Assembly: GCA_032622095.1 (NCBI GenBank)
Contig: CP136062.1
Span: forward strand, 196,423,887 to 196,487,886
Reading direction: 5' to 3'
DNA length: 64,000 nt
Source: Siphonodentalium dalli
Taxonomy: Eukaryota > Mollusca > Scaphopoda > Gadilida > Siphonodentaliidae
The notes below the pieces were generated by a model. That model was given only the letters and a program-made list of their open reading frames with translations, was not told where the DNA came from and did no database searches. The translations under genes were made by a program, and so were the position numbers. How positions within the stretch are numbered: the stretch's first letter is position 1; each line of letters opens with the position of its first letter. Shown here one piece after another: positions 1 through 11,669 of this stretch.

Positions 1-44
1 ATTCCAATCGCCATAGCGCATGATACGACGCACATCGATTGTTG

Positions 45-420
45 TGAACAATACATAAATGGAATTCTTATAGACCCTATAAGGTATGATAGACTTGGTC
101 AGACTGTTAATGCCACGTGGTTCGCATTAATAACCGAAGTCTCCTAATTTCGTGTTATTTTACTCGTGGTTTTTTCAACTCGCGCAAAATTTTTCTTTCA
201 ATCAATCCTCGCTACTGACGATGATATCTATCATAAGGTTACGTTTATTGTGCGAAATACATTAATGGCCTTATTTTAGAACCTCTAAGGTAGGTTAGAA
301 TTGGTCCGACCGTAACTGCCACGTGATTCGCTATCCGCAGTCTCCTAATTTCGTGCGAATGTTCTTATACTATGGCGTTTCATCTTGGGGAATTTTCTTT
401 CATTAATTTCCTCGCTACTC
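45..420. repeat. Two-copy tandem duplication, period about 203-207 bp
   Basis: Two diverged head-to-tail copies can be aligned by eye. Both contain a CACGTG core (near 114 and 321), the phrase gtctcctaatttcgtg, and end in a cctcgctact motif. No reading frame is shared, so this is non-coding repeat DNA. The rest of 421-750 shows nothing I can assign. Confidence 0.6.
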
Positions 421-751
421 ATCAGAACAACGTGCTTTCACATAATACTTTGTGTTTTATGTTTCAATTCTGTCACACATGTCTCCATGATCCAGAGACG
501 CTTAAAGTTGACAATACGGTTTATCAATATCAGAATGGAACTGTTTCATGTTTAATAATCATTGTTAATTGGTTACTTAATGACTGTAGTAGTACTAAGA
601 ATGTCGCTGTCATATCTATCTAGTAGTTTCTGCTCTGATGAACAATCGCTGCATTCTGTGGGGATTCGGACTAACATTAATCGTGATGATAATTTCACTA
701 GTAAAGAAACTTGTCTCAATTCCAGATTTTAGTTGTTATTGCGACTTTTAT

Positions 752-869
752 CAGTATACGGCAATATCACGTTGAAACCACCGCTTCTCGTCCGATCACC
801 GAAGTTAAGCAACGTCGAGCCTGGTTAGTACCTCGTTGGTTGACCGCCTGGGAATCTCGGGTGCTGTAG
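752..869 (+). pseudogene. 5S rRNA-like sequence, probably a pseudogene
   Basis: The stretch follows the animal 5S rRNA from end to end. It includes the A-box region (gaagttaagcaacgtcgagc) and the C-box region (gaccgcctgggaat). Several positions depart from the usual metazoan consensus, notably where ggatgggtgaccgcc is expected and gttggttgaccgcc is read, and near the 3' end. There is no T-run downstream to terminate Pol III. I infer a dispersed 5S pseudogene or a 5S-derived retroposon head rather than a working gene. Confidence 0.65.
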
Positions 870-970
870 ATTTAAAAACAAAATTAACCCATCATTTAAA
901 ATTCGCTGGGTTGTTTCTTGACTAAATGGTGTCTCCTTCCGGAATACAAACATAACTGCTATCGTTAGAG

Positions 971-1386
971 AGCTCCATTAGCGTAGTCGGTAAAGTGAGA
1001 TAACCGTTCTGCATCAGTGACTCACAATTGCTCTATGACCACCGCGCCGTGAGTTCGAATCCCGAACAAAAAGATTGCAAAACTGGCTGTCGCTTGAGTC
1101 AGAAAGTGTGCCTGGTTGGACACTTCAAGAAACGACTCTCCCTTACGGCGTGTGCAGGGACGTCGTTAGGATCTCACCGTCGGACCAGAAGCCGACCAGA
1201 AGCCGACGTAAAAAAAAGGCTATCTCGTGTGCAGTATTCTGTGCACGTTTAAGAACCCTACCGTGGCGAGAGAGTCACGGGTTCGGCAACAATTAGTTAA
1301 AAACTGGCACCTGCTGGGACCACAATGGAAATAAGTCAGTAGATTATCTAGCAGACTAGTACCAAATAAAATCAATCAATCAATAT
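971..1386 (+). mobile_element. tRNA-derived SINE
   Basis: A tRNA-like head carries an A-box-like tagcgtagtcggt near 979 and a B-box gagttcgaatccc at 1051-1063. A tRNA-unrelated body of about 250 bp follows. The 3' part (gggaccacaatggaaataag) resembles, from memory, CR1/L2-type LINE 3' ends, and the element finishes in an ATCA repeat. The two internal Pol III boxes plus the short tandem tail define it as a SINE mobilised by a LINE. Short ORFs inside it are incidental. I could not find clear target-site duplications. Confidence 0.7.
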
Positions 1387-3170
1387 CCTTCCTGCTCAGG
1401 TGTACATACGGAGGGTTTCGGGTTACTACGATTCTGGATATGGCTCTATTTGGGACTCAAATTACAAATCATGGGCGCTCAGGTTTGCGTTCTATCTTGT
1501 CGTCACTCTGACAGTATTTAATCATGGTTTCACTATCTACACAAATATTTGAAGATACTTTCGATCCTTTCCTCTTCTTGATTCAATTATGGGAATGTGA
1601 AAGTGTTATTTGCAATGGAATTATTCATGATCTCAGCCTGACAGGATTTAGAATCGTGGTGACTTGATCCCTCCAGTTAACTGACCCACAGTCAATTGCT
1701 GCTGTGGAATGCTCGATTCCCTATGTGGCCGCGACGTTTCTCGCAGCATTACTGGCGACCGTGGCCAAAATTTGAGATGTCTGGATGACGGTCCCCAATG
1801 AATAACGATATACTAGCAGTGGTATTCCAAGACGACGAGGGGGGAGACATTATTTATGGCAAGTAACCATATCAAATGTGAGCTTGGTACAAGAACATTC
1901 TGTACATCCAATACAGCGTGCATTGTTCATAAAGGACATGGTAGGAGTTTTGAAGGTATTCATTGACTAGCAGGAGTCTAAATGAATTTCAAATAAATAC
2001 GTGTCCAGACCTTTCGTATCGTTGATATGGCGAATAGACTTCACACACGAATGAAGCACATTTACATGGAAAGCATTTATATTGTCACGTGACCCACGAC
2101 CACTGCCAATAGCCTTTCCGACAAGAGTTCATCACATGGCTCTTCACAGTTCTATTGCCCATATCAATTTGATTATCTGGCACATAGACAATAAAACAGG
2201 CAAAGACGTTTGCGCTGTCCAGCTTAGCTTTCGAGGAAGCTCATTGACCAGCATTACAGACCTTTCCCCGCAGGCAGGGGACCACCCCGTACGAGTGGAT
2301 CCCATCCCGATGGCACCAGACACCTGATCATAAGGGCCTGAAACCATGCTGCCAACTCTGCGCGCTTCGGTCTATGCTGGATTTGTCCTATTTTCCTTAA
2401 ACATGCCTTAAACAGGACCACTTAGGTAGGGGGAGTTCCTCTCTATCATGGCTATTAAAATTCAATAAGTAAAAATGCAACATTATAAGGGATGTGTGTC
2501 CTTTACTAGGAGGATGATAATTTCATTCGTTTCCTTCCTAGGAGAGCCATTTTTAGAGTGGGTCTTCCCCTAGTTTGCTGCATGCTTCACACTAATCTAC
2601 CTATCACACACCTAGGTCGTTCTACTGCATGTTTGGGGGGAAAGTGACATGATGTTCTGGGCAGAGGCTCAGACCTGAATATTCCGTATGGTGACCGTGA
2701 CAATTTACCCGTATTTATCATCCGACTACATTGTACATCATTTGAACTGATTTCGGTTGTAGAAGAGACAACTATCTGAATATTTCACTACGATCGTTTA
2801 ATTAAGTACATTATATAGACATGGTCTGCGCACCTTCATTTCTTAAAATCAGATCGCGGTGGGTATTCCACTGGGAACGTGGACTGCTCTCAGGTGCCTA
2901 ATGGTCGCGAGTGCCTAATAATAGTGTGTGGATTTAGGCTGAACATAATAGTTGTGATTGCAAATTTTGCTCTATGTCTCCATTCCAAATGATGGTGATC
3001 ATTGGGAATTTTCTCCAAAATGAATACTCGTACCGACACTATTGTTTGGCACCTGAGAGTAGCGGTTTGCTTTCTCAGTGGCTGCTCTGGTCACCTGTGC
3101 TGTTCGGCCATGAGCTCCCGGTGCTTATGGCAGTTATTCATGTTCTCTGAGGGGCTATCTATTATATATT
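1387..3170. other. No recognisable gene
   Basis: Only short ORFs occur here, for example 2,082-2,327. They have no recognisable motif and overlap on both strands. I see no repeat structure apart from scattered homopolymers. Confidence 0.4.
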
Positions 3171-3177
3171 TTGGAAG

Positions 3178-3790
3178 ATCTGTCTGTGTGTGTGTTTGTG
3201 TGTGTGTCTGTAATCGATGGACTCGAAAACGGCCGAGCCGATTTCGATGAGACTTGGTATGTTGGGGTATTTTCGGCCGGGGAGTGACATAGGCCTATTA
3301 ATTTGCCCGTGCGACGTGACCTTGACCTTGAAATCTGGTAATTTCAAGGTCAAACACCCGAATATCACGGGATTTCGATGAAACTTGGTATGTGGGTGTG
3401 CCTTCGGCCGGGGAGTGGCATGAACCTATTAATTTGCCCGTGCGACGTGACATTGACCTTGAAATCGGCTCATTTCAAGGTCAAACGCTCGAATATCACG
3501 GGATTTCGATGAAACTTAGTGTCTAGGGATATGTGGGGTACTTTCGGCCGGGGAGTGGCATATGCCTATTAATTTGCCCGTGCGACGAGACCTTGACCTT
3601 GAAATCGGGTCAATTCAAGGTCAAATCGCGAATTTTGATGGGATTTCCACGAAATTTGATACATAGGGTTACTTTTGTCCACTGAGTGTTTTGGACGGGT
3701 CAAATCGTGACCCCGAACTGACATCGACCTTCAAAATGGACAATTCAAGGTCAAAGCCCGGACAAAGTCGGGTCACCTTCTAGTATATAT
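3178..3790. repeat. Tandem repeat with paired TCAAGGTCA half-sites after a TG microsatellite
   Basis: After a (TG)n tract at 3,180-3,210 come three to four units of roughly 115-130 bp. Each reads gatttcgatga(a/g)acttgg, then cggccggggagtg, then atttgcccgtgcgacg, then an inverted pair gaccttgaa...ttcaaggtc. A related single unit lies at 37,500-37,640. A different family with the same half-sites is at 35,290-35,800. The short ORFs across it are artefacts of the repeat. Confidence 0.75.
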
Positions 3791-4232
3791 ATATTTAGTG
3801 ATACATTGGAACATGCCAGGGATCTGTGCTCTGGCTCCGCCCATTGGATTAATGGACGTAGCTTTGGTAGGGCCTTCTGACATGATCTCATGCTGACTTC
3901 TATATCACCCTGATATATATATATATTATATCATTTATATATTTATATACGCGAAAGATGTGTATCACAGGGTTTCTGCAATGATATCTTGTGATACATA
4001 GGTACCTCAGAGAATGTGATCAGAAGAAGAAAGAAGAGGAAGCTGTTCTAAGAAGGAAGACAGGACCAGTTCACGCTCCTCCGGTTACGCCACGGCGGTA
4101 CAATCATCTAGCGGGGATGCGTCTGGTGGAGTAGACGGGGTACTTGGGACCTCCAGGACATTTGTCCCCAACCAAATGCCAGTGGTTCTGGGCACAAAGC
4201 TGCCAAATCACGTGCGCACGAATCGTCACCGG
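3791..4232. other. AT microsatellite and unclassified sequence
   Basis: A (TA)n-rich tract lies at about 3,913-3,950. The sequence becomes GC-rich after about 4,070. No coding signature is seen. Confidence 0.35.
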
Positions 4233-4310
4233 CCGACGGGCCTTGGCAGATTAAGCGCAGGGCAGTGGCCCTACCTATAAGGTAGCAGGTCGAGACCCCC
4301 TGGCCGCGCA
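4233..4310 (+). repeat. Possible tRNA-like SINE head
   Basis: The segment carries a B-box-like gcaggtcgagacccc near 4,287 preceded by a possible D-arm. It is set in a GC-rich block (4,070-4,480) that contrasts with its surroundings. An ORF follows at 4,382-4,651 with an Arg/Glu-rich stretch, but I do not recognise it. The tRNA relation is weak, and a non-SINE origin is just as possible. Confidence 0.25.
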
Positions 4311-4799
4311 TGCTCTCATCTGAGAAAGGCCTTGCCTGCCACTCAACCGTCTTGGGGCTCGGAGAACAATGACCTCTCTTAATGTTGGTTGTCTCGCCAT
4401 CTTCGGAGTGGGCCTCCTCCTGTGCAGGTCGTTCTGTCGCTAAGGCGGAGAGTGAATTAGTCTCCTTGCATCATGATCCTATGGCGGGTGGGATTTTAGA
4501 ACTGACATATGAAGAACGAAGAAGAAGACAAAGAGAAGAACGAAGAGTTTCTTCTTCCGTTATACTTGCTCGGTTCGCTCGCAACTATGAATTGGATGGC
4601 ACCTCCTGGGATGTTTCTTCCAAAACACATTTGAGCAATATAGAACTCTAACTATATGAGTTATTTCACGTAACTAATCATAACAAATTCATTAAAGATT
4701 TCATATATGGTACAATCTGTTTAAAAGAGTACATTCACTTAAAATTTGGCTATTAACTTTATTGTTCGTGCCTCCTCCTGGGCTTGCATTCTAATCCAT

Positions 4800-4892
4800 A
4801 TAGTTCAGTGTGAAGGCTTCCTTTGGCTGAAATATTATATTTTTAAAAGTATAATATATATTTCCTTACAGAAAGCCTGAACACTGAACTAT
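4800..4892. mobile_element. Small hairpin element (MITE-like)
   Basis: The left end atagttcagtg and the right end cactgaactat are inverted copies, and the inner parts also pair, so the 93 bp fold into one hairpin. A left half-copy with the same end (ccatatagttcagtgttcag) recurs at 5,101-5,162, so this is a dispersed family. Confidence 0.6.
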
Positions 4893-5100
4893 CATAGGGC
4901 CCTCCCATGGCGGTGCCATTCCCAACCCCGCAACTCGCCAATCTCCTGATTGAGTCCGAAATAAAACTGGCGATCTCATGCGAACATCCAGGTATGTTGG
5001 GACAGTTTACGCGTGACTAATCTGAACAAGACAATGAGCGTCCAGAGGCGACCAAAAAGTTAACCCTTTTCTACCGTGGCTTGCAAAGTAGGACATATAT

Positions 5101-5162
5101 CCATATAGTTCAGTGTTCAGGCTTTCTTCAAGGAAATATATATTATACTTTTAAAAATATAA
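5101..5162. repeat. Half copy of the 4.8-kb hairpin element
   Basis: It repeats the left arm of the hairpin at 4,800, then turns into unrelated AT-rich sequence. Confidence 0.55.
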
Positions 5163-6696
5163 TTTTACCAATTTTGTCCTCTTGACAGTATACCACCGTT
5201 AGAAATCTATCAAATTCATTTATAATGCATACTAATTTTGACACAGTTTCTCGTTGACTGCGTTCGCTATACAATGATCTTGTTTGATTATCGATGACGA
5301 GTTGAACAGTCCAACGCGCACGGAGTATTGTTCAATGATAGCGTGTTCCTGCACGGGAAAATATCAATCATGAGAGCTAAAACGCCTCTTATTTAATACC
5401 CCTCTTCAATTTTCTTGAGTATTCAATGTGTACCTGAAGAGATTTTACCAACGAAGAACGGGTGGGAATTTGTATGGAAATTGTCAGCGCATCCGCACAC
5501 AATCAGACTTAAACGTCAGGTGCTAGTGTACGGCGAATTACAAATTACAATATATTTACTGTTGTGCAAATTGGCGCTATCACAAGAGCCAGAAAGAAAC
5601 AAATCGATAGCCCAGAAATCGACATATACTGGGGTTTTTTTTGCGATAAAGGTGAACAAATGAGATAAATACGATTGACGGACTACACCAATGGTAAAAT
5701 AACTTGTAGTCCGATGCCTGCAGTTACTATGCGCTCGCTACAACGAAACATGCTTAAACGAAGTCATGTGTTGTTTTGTAAGGAGATCAATTGCGCCAGC
5801 TTGACTTGAAATTAGTTGTATATCTATAATATACAAAAGGGGTCAGGGCAAAATAGATTTTCCACGATGCCCCAGTTCCCCCAGAACCCGTATAATATTC
5901 AAAGAGGGGCGGTGGTAATTGCCCTTCTGCATGGGTTACATATTTCGCTGCTCTCAATTAACATTTCAATTTGAGTATATTGTTTGCCTTTATAGTATAG
6001 AATCTGCTCAACTAATATATGCATCAATTCATCATCTTGGTTCCCATTTGTTCAAATAATAAAAAAATATTTTGTTCTTTTTTCCCGATAAATTTTAATT
6101 CTGATCATAAACTTGTGAACATGAACAATATTCATCTATATATAAATATTCATTTATAAATATTTCATTCTATAAATTGTGCCTATAATTCCTGGAGATA
6201 TTGGCTTATGGATCCATCAAGGGGTGGGGTCAGCAATGCGACTATTCTGCAGTTGTAAAACGGACAGGTCCGTTGCACCCTGAACAAATGTTTGTTTTTT
6301 AAATTAGACATACATGTAGATTAGTTTAGGTTGATTCTTGAATTTACATGGGGTTATTCTGAAAGGACAAGTAACATTTTTTTTGACATTGCGACGTATT
6401 TCACCAGATGGATAGCAGCGACCACAAATGTTAATACTTTTATCCAAATTATCTTTATATGGAGCGCGGTGGTGTTGGGAGGTGGTGGGATAATTTTTTT
6501 ACAACATTATTTTTTAATTCGCCGAAACTGGGGCGTGAAAATACGTACATAGCTGCCAATGATTTAATCAGCACATCATTCGTGCACTGCATGGGGTTGT
6601 GATGGCCTTCCTATTTGCAATCCAGCTCAGTAATCATGCAGATAACACACCACATGTCCACACCGTGATGTCCGTGCAAAGCACCGATCCCATGTA
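5163..6696. other. No recognisable gene
   Basis: AT-rich sequence with short ORFs (5,415-5,663 and 6,331-6,552) that carry no recognisable domain. I see no internal repeats. Confidence 0.35.
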
Positions 6697-6750
6697 TTGT
6701 GTGCATATATAAATGGGACAACTTGCGATACGGTATTCATTCTGTCCGAA

Positions 6751-6993
6751 ATGTCTTCATTTGAGATAGCACCCGTAGTGGAGTCTGTCCAGGTGGTTAA
6801 CGAGAATACGTGTGAGATTTGCGGTTTTAAAACGAAATATAAATGCAACTTGAAAATTCACAAATCAAGACGCCATGGAACCTTGCCAAGTGCTACAGTA
6901 ACAACCACACTAGAAGCAGACTACGTTTGTGGGAAGATTCACAAATCAAAGCCGGGTTTGGTTCTGCACAGGAAAGGGAAACATCTTTTATGA
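6751..6993 (+). CDS. Short C2H2 zinc-finger ORF, likely a fragment
   Basis: The 80-residue frame from the Met at 6,751 holds one classical C2H2 finger: C21-x2-C24, twelve residues, H37-x4-H42. It is followed by a second finger-like segment (YVCGK...GLVLHRKGKH) that lacks its second cysteine. The frame is also open upstream to a Met at 6,697, but a TATATAAAT lies at 6,706-6,714, which favours the later start if this is a transcript start at all. Paired degenerate C2H2 motifs of this kind occur at the N-termini of some LINE and DNA-transposon proteins as well as in host factors. No splice partners or other exons are visible. I regard it as a fragment of a transposon or zinc-finger gene, function unknown. 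Confidence 0.35.
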   Translation: MSSFEIAPVVESVQVVNENTCEICGFKTKYKCNLKIHKSRRHGTLPSATVTTTLEADYVCGKIHKSKPGLVLHRKGKHLL

Positions 6994-7369
6994 TATCGGA
7001 GTTCTTCACAGCAGTGCTTGGTGGTGAGATGGCTGATGATGTTATCGAATGTTAGCTCCCGCTTATCACAAAATGCACACCGGTAGTTCTTCATAATCTG
7101 AAAAATAAAATGAGCCATTGTTCACCTGAAGAATAGCAAAACTCAATCATATGGTGTTTAAAATGTAACGCGCAACCCCTAGGTTGCAGTATGTTAATTT
7201 AGTATCGACTGTCCCTACGTTACGCATTCCACGTTTGCGGAGATATTAGCCAGACACAACACAATTATGTAAATTAAAAGGCCACTAGGCCACACGTTCC
7301 CCAAAGTTGGCTTTATTTGCCCGGTTTTTTTTTTGAAATAATTATGCGAACAATCATATGTTTATGTAG

Positions 7370-7870
7370 AAAAAGGGTGATAACTCCGACAAAAATCACC
7401 AGACCTGAACCATATTCAAACCTGACTTGAACACTGTGATGGATATACCTCATGCATGTAAAGTATCGTTGGGATTAGTTTATATTAACTGGAATTATCC
7501 GAACAAGACGAAAATGGCAATTTATAGGTCGAAAAACGATCAAAACTAATAAAAAAAAATCACCTGACGCAAACAATATTTGAACTAGACATCAATCTAA
7601 ATAATGTAATGTTTAGTAGTCGTACAAAGTCTCGTTCCGATCGGATATTACTCATCGGAGTTATTATCCTTACAGCATGAAAATAGCAATGTCTAAGTAA
7701 AATAAATGGCCATAAATCTGAGGGAATAAAAATCATCGGAATGAAACCATAATTGATTGACCTCTATAATGTGACGGTTATTCCTCCTTTGAAGTGTCGT
7801 TTCGGTCGGATAATTTTAGATGGAATTAAAAGTCAGACAAGAAATCGGACGAACAAACGCCACTGATTAC
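7370..7870. repeat. Degenerate tandem repeat, three units of about 165 bp
   Basis: Units starting near 7,370, 7,530 and 7,690 share phrases such as ataactccga, aaaaatcaccaga or aaaatcatcgga, and gttccgatcggat. The block ends in ggacgaacaaacgc, similar to the ends of other dispersed repeats in this window. No coding frame is present. Confidence 0.5.
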
Positions 7871-8986
7871 AATAGTCCTCTGACAATATTAGGTACTGGG
7901 GTCAACAATACTAACTTGAAAGTGAGGTTTTATAACAAATAAATAGATTTTCCATTTTCTCTTTCTCTCCCTATATCTGCAGGCAAATTGTAATTCTAAA
8001 CTGAACATCGACTTTCTATTTTTATCGAGCTACATGTATAACGCAGATGTTAAAAATGTACTCCGGTTATTTACATTTATAATGACACAAAGACATCATT
8101 CGCATAGTTTGTCGCATATTTTATTTTACATTTATAAAACCATTGTTGGCGTGCAGTTACTAACCAATTCTTGTGTGTGAAGTCAGACTGTGTCTAAACT
8201 AAGACTGCCTTCGAACATTAGTTAGTGGGAGGTCTGTAATCAATTATTATCATTAATGCTTATTTCAATAGTTGGCGTTTCTGGGAAACAAGTATCATAA
8301 CCATCGCCAAATATGATAGTTTGTATGCCAACTATATTTCTGGTCGTTAGCCCCCTCTGATTTTATTTTAAAAATAAAAAATAAGTCACCATTTAATTAG
8401 CATACAGGTGGTGTACAAATGAGCTGCAAAGCAACACAATGACATAATCGTCACCATAATGATGTGTAATGATACGACTCTCATCTTGAACCAATCATTT
8501 GCCTACAATTGGCAGATATTGTTTTGGTCTTGCAATATGCCGTACAGTAACAAAACATGGGAATTGCAATTTGCACAACAGTGCTCATGCAATACGCCGT
8601 ACACCAAATAATTATGTCTTTCGGCAATAGTTTTAACAAACAGCCGAAAAACTCATGTTTGGTGCTATATAATTGATTGTGGAGATTTCGTAAATCATGT
8701 GTGTAGCAATATTTAAAAATACATACGTTTTAAATACAAGAAAATCGGTGTTTAACAGAGCAAGTTTCACATAATAATCGTGATTTCTGAGGACGTACTT
8801 TATATTCAGAATTTATATATAGTATAGTTTCGAAGAATAGCATACTCACCAATTATTCAGAGGTATGTGATATTCCTGATATGTCCTGGTTTTTCACAAT
8901 CACGAATTTTCTGTCAAAAATCTCGGCATATTATGTAAACAAACACATTTTTCCTGCATAATATCCGGTGTCGTATATACACAGTG
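7871..8986. other. No recognisable gene
   Basis: AT-rich sequence without ORFs above the background and without visible repeats. Confidence 0.35.
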
Positions 8987-9296
8987 ATAAAACTGTAAGG
9001 TAGAATGAAATCAAGCAAGTGTAGAACACGAGTTTAGGAATGAAATATTCGTAAGGCACAAGGGACCGGTTTCGTTGCTAAATTCAACTCGTCAACGAGA
9101 TTCTGTTTTGAAGTTGTATCACATCCAGATCCTAAATAGTGATCCAGATGATAAGGAGTATAGCACACCTTTCCGTAAAAAATGGGAAAAACATTGGATT
9201 TATCTTCTTCAGACGCTTACAACTTATCAATAGTCTAGACTAGAGCATATTCTTTGCCTTTGTCTTATCTATTATATTCATTTGGAGCGATGTTAA

Positions 9297-9928
9297 AGGG
9301 GTACTGTACACAGAGATAGACGATTTTTTTATTTACTCCCACTGAAATAACTTTCAAGTTAGATTGTGTTCGCGTTATACGAGTTTCGTATAAACCTAAT
9401 TTAGCGAAGAAAATATTGATCTTGGAAACAAAAATATTACGATTTCAAACTACGCGCCATGTTTTTGACCTTCACCGGAGAAAACGCAGGTCGCACGAAG
9501 AACCGGAAGTTCGTTGTTCGCAGCTTCAATCTCTTTCATCGAACAATCTCACTCCCAATAAAAATACTTGACGCTTTGAATCTTGTTTCTTTCTCGTTTT
9601 TTTCCGAATCGGTTATAGCGGGCCTTTCTTTTGCAGGTAACATGTTTTGTTTGCAACTCAATAATGTTCGCGAACGGCCGTCGATAAAAGTCACCCAACA
9701 TATGAGATTTCAAGAACGGTAACTCGTAATGGCATAATTCTCCATTTTATGACTCCAGCCATAAATTGATTTATATTAAATAATTCAATTTTACTTTTAT
9801 GATAGCCTGTTAACCGGAAGGTTTTCAGTAGACATCATCGACTCAAATTAGTTATTTTAAAATATAATATTGATATTAGATAGCTATTGTCACCAGTAAT
9901 TTATTGAAATTGGGGGTACAGTACCCCT
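9297..9928. mobile_element. TTAA MITE, Kolobok-type ends
   Basis: The 632-bp element begins aggggtactgtac and ends gtacagtacccct. It is flanked by TTAA at 9,293-9,296 and 9,929-9,932. The paralogous locus at 54,531-54,540 reads gatgttaagg with a single TTAA and no element, so the insertion and its target duplication are directly visible. TTAA targets with purine-rich 5' ends (AGG) are, as I recall, typical of Kolobok, whereas piggyBac ends usually start with pyrimidines. No transposase frame is present. An 87-codon ORF at 9,459-9,722 has no recognisable features. Confidence 0.88.
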
Positions 9929-10223
9929 TTAAGGATATATGAGCAGACGAAATGATAATAAAAGTGCATAAGAATTCATATTCATTGGTGGGAAATGTTG
10001 ATAATAAGTTCAGCAAAAGGCTGGTTGAACTTATGGTCCTATTGCAATTTGTTGAACGTATTATTTGAGACCATTTTGTAAGGAAACTACTCATCGATGA
10101 GTATTTAGTATAGAATGGGTTAAAACCTGTTTTGATAGATCACCTGAGACACAATGTTTGCCTTTCATTCTAAATAATTTCTCTGATTGACAACTGCCAA
10201 AATTGCTGTATGGCCCTCCTATA

Positions 10224-10458
10224 CAGTAATGCCCTAAATAATCAACTCCTTAATAGCAGAATTACGGGTAATTTTTCAGGATTTAGTCGGAAATATGGCT
10301 TGTTGCCATTCATCGGAAAGCTCTCACTAATTTTTCAGGATTTAGTTGGAAATATGGATTGTTGTCATTCAGGCAACAAACCATATTTCCGACTAAATTC
10401 TGAAAAATTACCCATAATTCTGCTGTGGTTAAGGAGTTGATTATTTAGGGCATTACTG
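10224..10458. mobile_element. Hairpin MITE with TA target site, copy A
   Basis: The ends cagtaatgccctaaataa and ttatttagggcattactg are perfect inverses, flanked by TA on both sides (10,222-10,223 and 10,459-10,460). The arms pair over most of their length, and the left arm contains an extra partial repeat around ggatttagt(c/t)ggaaatatgg. The TA target suggests a Tc1/mariner-type source. A 179-bp version without the extra repeat is at 54,797-54,975. Confidence 0.8.
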
Positions 10459-11129
10459 TAACTGTTTATTTCTGGAAATTTAATTATGTATCACTGCAAG
10501 TGCAACTACTTATGGGCAATTGTTCCCTTTCTTTATTACACACCTGTTGCTATATTTGGTTGATTACTTTATTTCAACCTTTATGATAATTTCACGCAAA
10601 TGCATTAGAGCGATCCTGATGGCTTGCCTGACGTCATACACAAAAACTGAAACGGTACTACAACAATTATTCAACTTCATATTGTGTTAAGTAGATGACT
10701 TATATTTAACATTAAAACCAAACCAAAACAATTATTTGTAAAGTATTTTAAATGTTGCTGTGTAATAAACATAGAACCACACACGAATGAGGTGAAGAAC
10801 CTTATTGCACTTGTTTACTGTGCCAACTTGAAACATTGCCCCACAATAAACTCATGCAATTGCTTCGCCACATTCACATGATGGTGTGGTTCTGCCAATA
10901 TATAGCAGCTTTTTTGTTGGGGACCACAAAATATTACTGGTATCCCTCCTGTGTTAGGTTATCCAATTTAGTTCTAGATTACATTTACAGTAATGCGCCC
11001 CCACGTGGTCCCCAGATGACCATATCGTACTACGTCATGTGACGTAATTTCGACCAACCAATGACCTGCATTCAAGGGTGTATTCGAATCTGTGTTCTTC
11101 CATGTTCGTGAACGACAGGTTACCTAAAA
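10459..11129 (+). other. Intron-like sequence of copy A, no gene
   Basis: It is shared with 54,976-55,649. It includes an approximately 100-bp inverted pair ggggaccac...gtggtcccc at about 10,919-11,017. Two-thirds of the same stretch recurs in reduced form at 53,435-53,600. Confidence 0.5.
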
Positions 11130-11266
11130 CCATATACTAAATATAGAACAGGAACACTGGCACGTCATGATCGCAGGTCTAGATTCTTACTCCCTGATTA
11201 TGGGGACTAAGAATCTTGACCCGCAACATGACATGCCAGTGTTCCCATTCTATATTCAGTATATAG
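11130..11266. repeat. 137-bp hairpin, copy A
   Basis: The left arm ccatatactaaatatagaa pairs with ttctatattcagtatatag at the right end, and pairing continues inward almost to the centre (ctgattatgggga). The same hairpin lies at 55,650-55,786 in copy B. Confidence 0.75.
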
Positions 11267-11596
11267 TAACATTTTGGATTCTTTATCATACCTTAACTTC
11301 TACTTAGAAAATTCAATTTAAATTTAAAAGTGTTCTAAAAAGCAACATTTTCAAGGATGTATGATTAAGCAGTATCTCATTTTATAATTATAAAATATAA
11401 ATATATTTCTAAACTGTCGCCGTACAGAAGTGTCTGATGCTGGACTACATACTCAGTATAATTTTGCTTGATGAATCATGGTGCTATGTGTTCAGAAAAG
11501 CTTTCATTTATAAATATTAAAAAATATAAAGACTATCTTTATGCCCATATATTTCTCTGATGCGGATTATTATTTGCTCTATTTCTTTTGCAACAG

Positions 11597-11669
11597 TTGC
11601 ACAGAGAGTTCTGAACCAGAGTCACACTTTGGAGGGAGCAGAACTTGTGGTTACTCCATTCACATCAGT
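11597..11669 (+). pseudogene. Truncated PARP14-like RRM exon, copy A
   Basis: A pyrimidine-rich tract and caacag acceptor precede 73 bp that match the first part of the intact exon at 54,006-54,269, with only a few substitutions. The frame stays open and encodes the same ...SHTLEGAELVVTPF motif. Homology stops at 11,669, and from 11,670 the sequence is the inner part of a Ty3/gypsy pol gene on the opposite strand. The remaining two thirds of the exon and its donor are not found on the far side of the retroelement. The exon is therefore dead, apparently through a rearrangement rather than a clean insertion. Confidence 0.72.

Larger units (their letters stand above)
8987..11394 (+). repeat. Duplicated segment, copy A (intron of PARP14-like unit)
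   Basis: This aligns, with gaps, to 54,383-56,076 in the same orientation. Copy A has two extra blocks. One is about 150 bp at 9,086-9,235. The other is the TTAA MITE at 9,297-9,928. Both copies contain a 235/179-bp hairpin MITE and a 137-bp hairpin. The order of landmarks relative to the exon differs between copies: the exon follows the segment in A and precedes it in B. This fits tandem repetition of an exon-plus-intron unit rather than a single block duplication. Confidence 0.8.

Noticed and set aside
752..869. Functional 5S rRNA gene
   Set aside because: Too many consensus changes, no terminator T-run and no tandem neighbours.
4382..4651. 89-codon ORF with an ERRRRQREERR stretch
   Set aside because: Charged low-complexity segment with no homologous domain that I can name. 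It lies in a GC-rich, possibly repeat-derived block.
9297..9928. Assignment of the TTAA MITE to piggyBac
   Set aside because: TTAA targets fit both families, but the ends start AGGGG (purines), which I associate with Kolobok. piggyBac ends normally start with pyrimidines.
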